Notes under the pieces: model-generated
Databases searched by the model: none
Seen by the model: the letters and a program-made list of their open reading frames with translations, nothing else
Told to the model about the DNA's origin: nothing
Program-made: the position numbers and the translations under genes
DNA from: Chaunax sp. Z400
Taxonomy: Eukaryota > Chordata > Actinopteri > Lophiiformes > Chaunacidae
NCBI GenBank assembly: GCA_037577475.1
Contig: CM075184.1
Location: forward strand, 11,489,594 to 11,553,593
Length of the DNA stretch: 64,000 nt
Reading direction: 5' to 3'
Shown: one piece after another, positions 57,785 to 64,000 of the stretch
Layout: each line of letters opens with the position of its first letter
Numbering within the stretch: the first letter of the stretch is position 1

Positions 57785-59754
57785 GTAATCCTGCCAACAA
57801 ACTAACCAACCAACGTGGGTTGCAAAGGCTGGAGGTTCCCACGGTATGATAACTGTCTCAGAAAATACCAGATACACAGTATTTCACTATTACTATTAGT
57901 AGTAGTAGTAGTACAAGTAGTAAGTATCATTATTATTGCTAGTAGATCAAACTATTATTTAAGTAGAAGTCTGACTAAAACGCCTCTCTTTTGAAAATAA
58001 ATTAAATAGATTTGAAAGCTGTATATCTCCTGTTTGAAAATAAATTAGGAGCAAAAAAGGAACAGGGTCTTTAAAAATATCGTTCTGCTTAGAAATAAAT
58101 AACCAAGCTGTTCTTCCCTTTGATCAACATAAATGAGAGAGAGAGAGAAAAGAACTAGTTTCTTTGTTGGGGCTTAAAGTCATGAATGGGACACATACTG
58201 TGATCTGACAGAGGGCTGATGTTCGTGAAGATGAGTCAACTCGTTGGACGTGTTTCCTCTTGTAACGATACTTTGCAACCACATTTCTGATGAACTGGGT
58301 ATCCGTCCTCGAGGACAGATCCTTTTCCAGATATCCAAAGTAGTCCCATGTTACTGATTTGACTGATTTTGGGGGGAATGGAGATCAGTAATATCTGTCT
58401 CACTTCTCTCTGCCATTTCCTCTGCTGCCTGTCTGTCAGTGAGTCCCATTACGCTGTGACAGGCAGTGAAGGAGTAATGGAAAATCCCCCCATCTTTTTT
58501 ACAACTTGTAATAAGCAAATGGTAATAATAACATCATATTTTATACCATGGTATACAATTAAACAGGTAACCACTGCAACCCTGAAACCAACAAAGATGC
58601 CGTCTCTCCTTATCTTACTTTACTTTTATGAACACAAAATGGTCTGTGCCAAAATGAGTGTTCTCTCATTTGAACCCACTAGAAGAGCTGTGTCTTCTGC
58701 TGGGGTGTGTTTTCACTTGCACATGTCATCAGTTTGTTTGTCTAGCCTTGGTTTACTGAGACAGGTAAGCTCTTATGACAGCCAGGGCAGGATTCCACAC
58801 AGCATATTAGAGCCAGTCTGAGCCACACCTAGTATTCATTACAACAAGCCTTTCACTCTGGGCATGAATTTGGCTTACGTTTTTCTTTTGAGTGCTTTTA
58901 TATATTTACACAACCAGGCTCTGAGTAATGATAACGCAGAGAACAAGCGCCAGAAGGATTTGGTTTCACTGCATCATTGTTGACCCCATATGGTCCTTTA
59001 AAGGCAGTGCATAAACAACCTTTAATTATTTAAAGACTGCATGTATGATATGCTGTGCTAACAGCTGATGGACAGCAGTGGTTTGTTAGGTAGTACATTT
59101 GTAATCTAATCCTTAATATTTTACAGCAGAGCCAGAATCAGGCAGGATCAAATGGACGTGGAGTACGAGCTGATGGTCCACAGCCTGCTGTCCTCAGCAG
59201 GACGGTTGACAGGACAGCCATAAGTCACAGATTGTTGCATTAAAGTGAAAATTATTTGACAGAGCAGCAACAAATGGAACGTAAAAATACAAAAACACAT
59301 TAATGAAAGCTAATAGTAAAAAAAAGAATCACCCGTTCTTCTGTCTACATGTAAGAGAGAATACTCGTATGCAAATAAAAACACAATGTTCTGCCATCAC
59401 TTTTCACAGTGGAAGCTGAAATCTGATTGGCTCATAATTCAGGAAGTTGTGGTCCCTTCAGTTGGGGAGGTAAAAAAAAATAAAAAAAACACATCCTCCT
59501 CACAAACACATGAGATGACACACTGGTCCTCTCTCTTACTGGAAACCAGTACATTTCCCTAGCTGTGAAGAAACCAGGGTAATTTACTTTTGAAAGGTGG
59601 AGTGAAAAGAGGAATGATGGATTAGGCATTTCAGAAGCCAATAGAAGAAAGACAAATAAATTAAGATTTTAGTTATCTCTAAAATATTTCATCAACTATG
59701 TGGACTGATAAAAGTGTCATTTAGCAAGACACCCCTCCTCCTCACCACCTGTCA

Positions 59755-60037
59755 ACCCTGTGCATTTGTAACTTCCATGCTGGATTATTGCAATTCACAA
59801 TTATCAGGCTGTCCCAGAAAGTCTCCCAAGCTAATCCAAATTCTGCTGTGACCAGAGCTAGTAAAAGAAATATCGCTTTTCTGCACTTGCTCCCTGTAAA
59901 ATTTAGGATAGTTATAGAATAGTTTAAAATCCTTCTTCTCACACACAAAGCACTTAATGGTCAGGCATCAACATAACTGAAAGAGCTCATAATAACGCTA
60001 AACTCCCAGGATGCAGGGTTACCTTTGGTCGCTAGAG
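59755..60037 (+). pseudogene. LINE reverse transcriptase C-terminal relic (L2/CR1-like)
   Basis: The plus frame reads SMLDYCNSQLSGCPRKS, then broken pieces corresponding to the HWLPV, FKIL-type and KALNGL blocks, the C-terminal end of L2/CR1-group reverse transcriptases. Multiple stops. It is interrupted at 60038 by the hAT element. Confidence 0.75.
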
Positions 60038-62830
60038 CAGTGGTCCCCAAACTTTTTCTGCGGGGCCCTCGTTCTGTAGATGAAAATATTTCCGAGCCCC
60101 CCAATACACAAACACAAATATACACTTATCCACCCACATAATGAATGACACACTCGCATTTTCTTTGCTTGCACACTCCAACAGAATTTATTTGAAGCAT
60201 TGTATTTATTATAGAAGACTAGTGTCTTCTATATAAATAAAAAACCTAAGTAAGAAACAGGTCAACATTTAGAATGGAAGTGAAAGTGATACTGTAGTAT
60301 GCATCTTCTAAATTCTTATCTGTACTTTGTCTTAATAGAGGCAACTGAAGACAAAACCTATCTCACACAGGAAGGATGTGGCAAAAGGAAGGAGTGTGGT
60401 CAAGGCTCTCCTGCCTAACAGTGCATAGACCTTTTCCACTCCAGTCCAAAATGCAGCCAATGTCTTGGACTAAAGAGACTATGCACGCACCAAATTTTTG
60501 GTTATATTTTTCCATGCAAAACACTTGAAACAAAGTGATCAAAAGGAGAGGATGACTCAATAAACTGCATTTATTGCACACTACCACACTTCACTTCACT
60601 GATGAAGTTATAGCAAATGAAAGAAACACATAGAAACCATAAGGTCCAAAAACTGAGCTTGTTAGTGGGGTTAGGGGCATGCCCCGAATAATTAAGTTAA
60701 ATAATTAAGTGAAATTCTATACACCTTATTTATTTCATCTTTGTGTTTGAGTTTGCATCATTTTGAATTTGAATTACGTGTCTCAAACAGTACATAAACA
60801 TAAGATGTGTTATACAATAATATAGCCAGGCAATTATAATATGTTATGACTGTTATGTGCAAGATTGATGTTGTTATATTGAGCCTATTGCGGTTCTGCT
60901 ATAATGACCAAAGAACATAAATCTCTGTGGTAATTAGGCCCACATTGTTATAATGTGATCAGCTCAGTTTGTGTTGAACAGCACAGGAACATAATGTTGA
61001 TTCTATCATGGTCACAGTGGGCAGTACCTGCTCTTCCTCTTTCATCATCACCATCTCTCTTTCCATCTGTCTCATCATGTCCTGTTTCACATCCTTAATC
61101 AAACCTGAGTTACAGCCTTGTTTTTGTTGTCGCTGAGAGTTGAAAAATGTCCGTTAGGTGAAACGCAGCGCTCGTCACTGTCACTTTTTACCAAGCCGTC
61201 CAATCACAGTGGGAGGAGGGGCGGGACCCACATAGACCTGCAGGTCCGTCCTCTCTCCCTACTTCCTCCAGCCTTCCCTTCATCCAGAGCCAGGGCCAGA
61301 GCAAGTACTCTACTTTGTGCTGCCATCTTTTACACTAGCTACAAAATTAGGTACTTGCAACACAAATTGCTTCTGTGGATATTCCGTATCATAGCAACCA
61401 AAGCGCCTCAGCTGAAAAACGCTGCCCTTCCAAAGAGCTGTCAAGCGCTCCCAGCTGGGTGTTTTCAGAAGAGCACCTGGCATTTTCAGCTGGGAAAACC
61501 ACTTTGGTGGACACAGGCCCTTAATGTTAGCTAACAAGCTCGTTAATTAACTCACAAGAACTAGCCGGCATCGGACGCCATTGTTTAACAGCGCGACCAC
61601 ACAGGAGCTATTTGACAGCTGATGTCTGGAGAAGATTGTCATTAAACCACCTGCAGTCAACTAGTTAACTTCTGTAGTTACTGTGTCACACTAAGCACAA
61701 GATCGTTCACTCCACGCATCCCATCACAGCACTTTTCAGAACAGCGCAGTATAGAGACAAAAAGCACAAACACAAATGATTATTTTCGAATGAATGAATA
61801 TTTGACTATATGTGTCATATAAAAAAAGATTTTGGGCTTGTTGTTGGCCTGGCGGGGGTCTCGTTGGCCTGGCTGGGGGTCTCGTTGGCCTGGTGGCCCG
61901 CCAGGCATGTAAAATGGTAGGGGAAACCCTGAACCTCATTGCTGAATAAGAGTTGACATCAATGAACTCAGCAGGGGTTTTTGCACTAAATGGGTCTCTG
62001 ATCCAGTCATATTCTGCAGGATCCCGCACTGGAAAATAAGTCTGAAAATGTTTCTGTAAGGCCCGAGATATGCATTTTCATACATGGGATCATTTTGTTC
62101 TGCAACTTGCTGACCTCGAATGATTTCAGGCTTTAGATGAGTCTATATTCCACTCTTTCACTTGCTCCTCCCACATCTCCAGTTTTCTTGTGAATGATGT
62201 GATTTTATCTGCCAGCTGTGGAAGGTGAGCGTTGGTGCCCTGCATCTGCAGGTTTAGCTCATTGAAAGTTTTCTGAAACCTGTATGCAAGTTTCATGAGG
62301 AAGTTATTATTGTTGAACTTGTGGGCAAATTCATTACCCTCTTCCTCCAAGAAGATTCTGATCTCATTCCACAACTCAAACACCCTGGATAAAACCCTCC
62401 CTCATGACAGCCATCGGGACTCACTGTGAAACAGAACAGCTGTGTGATCAGATCACATTTCTTCGCAAAGTGCGGAAAACATTCTGGCTTTGGTGGGTCT
62501 TGTTTTGATGTAGTTTACTGTGGCAATAATATGGGTCATTACATTGTTCAGCTCGGGACTCAGCTGTTTAGAAGCTAGTGCCCCTCTGTGTATCATGCAG
62601 TGTGTCCACTGCACACTGGGGGACACACACATTTGATCAAAAAAGCAACTCCTCCCTCAAATCGTTTGCATCAGTAAATCTGCTGTATGCTATCAATAAA
62701 GTCTTTGTTACTGTCAGTCGCTTCATCCATCTGCAGAGCAAAATGGTTATTTCATATCCTGTCATTAAAGCTGCTCCTCTATATCTTTTGACATATGTCA
62801 TAAATATGCCTCGCAATAGTATTGTTTGAC
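60038..62830 (-). mobile_element. Degenerate hAT transposon (ZBED5/SCAND3-like transposase)
   Basis: Starts with the hAT terminus CAGTGGTCCCCAAACTTTTT at 60038. Minus-strand frames from about 62830 down give a transposase in order: IPLSNNTIARHIYDI, FALQMDEATDSN, LITQLFCFT, then from 62383 MFELWNEIRIFLEEEGNEFA, LNLQMQGTNAHLPQLADKI, KLEMWEEQVKEWN, and finally VRDPAEYDWIRDPFS near 62030. Stops break it, and the block with the catalytic TDGAP motif is missing. The right inverted repeat was not found. Confidence 0.75.
61160..61540. mobile_element. Probable nested MITE in the hAT element
   Basis: A GC-richer block with CAGCTGAAAAACGCTG, CAAGCGCTCCCAGCTGGG and CATTTTCAGCTGGGAAAAC, resembling ends of a common non-autonomous teleost hAT family. 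It lies in the non-coding part of the larger element. Borders uncertain. The plus frame at 61118-61534 is not taken as a gene. Confidence 0.35.
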
Positions 62831-62916
62831 AGGGGAATAGCCTTTAGTTTGATATATAGTCTTTGATATATATGATATAGTTGAAACCATATCAATAGCG
62901 AAAGGAAGTATTAAGT

Positions 62917-63240
62917 CTAGGGGTGTAACAGTACACAAAAATCACGGTTTGGAATGTACCTCAGTTTTGAGGTCACAGTACGGTACGTTTTCAGTACAGT
63001 GGAAAACATTTAAGATTTTTGTTTTTTTGTTTTTGTTTTTTTTTAATTCAAAACTGGTTAATTGAACAGACTATGGCTGTCTCTTATCTAAAAAAAAAAG
63101 AGTAAATTTTACAAAAGTAAAACAAAATAAACATTCTCTCAAATAAATAGAAATAATGAAATAAATATCCATTAAGGCGCAGCATGTAAAAAATTAACTG
63201 TGCTGTTGTAACTGTACTGTTATTGTATTCAAATTAACAA
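62917..63240 (+). mobile_element. hAT-like element end
   Basis: TAGGGGTGTAACAGTACACA and AAAATCACGGTTTGGAATGT, followed by GTACGGTACGTTTTCAGTAC, match the terminus of a very common teleost hAT family. The Tc1-like sequence at 63250 follows directly, so the element is truncated or interrupted. Confidence 0.6.
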
Positions 63241-63249
63241 CTTTCAGCT

Positions 63250-63850
63250 TTAAAAACCCAATATTTTCCTTTCACCAGCGCTAATCTACTGAAACAAACA
63301 AGTATGTGATACACTGAAATAACGAAATGACTTTTTTAAGTACCCACAACCAAAACATGTTAAATCATGAATAACCATCATTTAGTTATAACATAGTCAT
63401 AACAGTCATTGGTGCATTTCAGAGTAAACAATGGTGTTGGTGAGATTATTTTGGGCATGATAGAAAACACCTGGCCAAGGCAATAAAATCCCAGGTCTAA
63501 TTAATTCCCTACTGAAACAGCTGATTATGCCACTGCTTCTGCAAAACTTAGGTGACCAGGCAATTGAGATGCTGATGGTCGGAACTTGGCAGACGTGTAG
63601 CACAGATGTTACAGATGTTATGGCTCATTGCACAGTGGAGGCAGATCACATTTAGTGACAAGTCCAGATTTAATTTACGCAGAACTGATGGTTGTAGGCG
63701 TGTGTATCGTCACCGTGGGGAACACTATCCTGCCGCATACATCCAGGAACTGGACCGTTTTGGTGGTGGCGTCATGATGTGGGGAGTCATTGCTAATGGA
63801 TGGCGGTCAGACCTTGTCCACTATCCGTTACCGAGATACGGTCCCTTTTG
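63250..63850 (+). pseudogene. Tc1/mariner transposase fragment
   Basis: The left half is homologous to 43740-43950 (shared GCTAATCTACTGAAACAAAC and GAAAACACCTGGCCAAGGC). The right half, open at 63606-63851, encodes FSDKSRFNLRRTDGCRRVYR and GGGVMMWGVIANG, the first-Asp region (F-S-D-E/K-S-x-F) and GGGSVMVWG-type block of Tc1 transposases. It breaks off at 63850 before the second Asp. Confidence 0.88.
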
Positions 63851-64000
63851 ATAGCCTGGCTAGCCCATAATTATGCTGCCATAGGCAGACTTCCTACGGA
63901 GCTTCTGTCTCCTCCTCTCCCTCTGCTTCTCCTCACATTCATGTTACTAACTTGGTTTCTTAGCCGAAATCTTTGTGCTCTCTCGTCTCCAAGGTTCCCA

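Larger units (their letters stand above)
55299..64000 (+). other. mctp2: mctp2 intron, continuing past the window
   Basis: 8.7 kb without a recognisable mctp2 exon. It is largely made of nested repeats: composite teleost repeats at 55600-57100, L2-like LINE at 59755-60037, hAT at 60038-62830 and Tc1 at 63250-63850. 57100-59700 shows no clear repeat apart from short runs. Confidence 0.75.

Noticed and set aside
59130..59222. Next mctp2 exon after TTTTACAG
   Set aside because: The expected GTSDPYVKF sequence is absent, and no frame resembles C2A.
61118..61534. 138-codon plus-strand frame
   Set aside because: It lies in MITE-like DNA inside a hAT element, with no protein resemblance.

Overview
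The window is AT-rich genomic DNA from a vertebrate, almost certainly a teleost fish. Genes are split by long introns with GT/AG boundaries, microsatellites are abundant, and the interspersed repeats (Tc1/mariner, PIF/Harbinger, several hAT families, a Ty3/gypsy LTR element, an L2-like LINE, tRNA-derived SINE relics) are the mix usual in teleost genomes. No prokaryotic gene cluster, CRISPR array or phage is present.

Two protein-coding genes can be assembled, both on the + strand. (1) Positions 4058-29029 carry a MEF2-family transcription factor, best matched to MEF2A. Nine coding exons (4174-4227, 8601-8804, 18800-18934, 19048-19255, 19638-19691, 21436-21602, 27008-27134, 27595-27697, 28714-29029) join in phase to 1368 nt, a 455-residue protein plus stop. 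It has a MADS box, a MEF2 domain, an alpha1-type exon, a p38-docking segment, two Thr-Pro sites, a sumoylation/phosphorylation switch motif and a C-terminal basic tail. (2) Positions 48712-49215 and 55178-55298 are the first two coding exons of mctp2 (multiple C2 and transmembrane domain protein 2). The gene runs off the right edge. A GC/CpG-richer stretch with a strong splice donor near 39040-39300 is a candidate 5' non-coding exon or promoter for it. In human, MEF2A and MCTP2 both lie in 15q26 and MEF2C and MCTP1 both lie in 5q14-15, so the pairing here fits an old paralogous block.

Layout: 1-4057 is upstream sequence of mef2a. 4228-8600 and 8805-18799 are large mef2a introns; the second holds a 23-bp minisatellite of about 1.2 kb. 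18800-29029 is the 3' half of mef2a. 29030-39000 is intergenic, with a 2.73-kb Harbinger element and a possible minus-strand non-coding transcript. 39300-48662 is the putative mctp2 5' intron, holding a deleted Tc1-like element and a deleted gypsy element. 49216-64000 is mctp2 intronic DNA with nested hAT, LINE and Tc1 relics.

I see no clearly new biological system. The points most worth checking are: the 54-nt in-frame mef2a exon whose upstream intron has UG repeats at both ends; substitutions at two normally invariant MADS-box residues; the candidate antisense transcript downstream of mef2a; several strong hairpins; and an 18-bp repeat expansion in one LTR of the gypsy element only.
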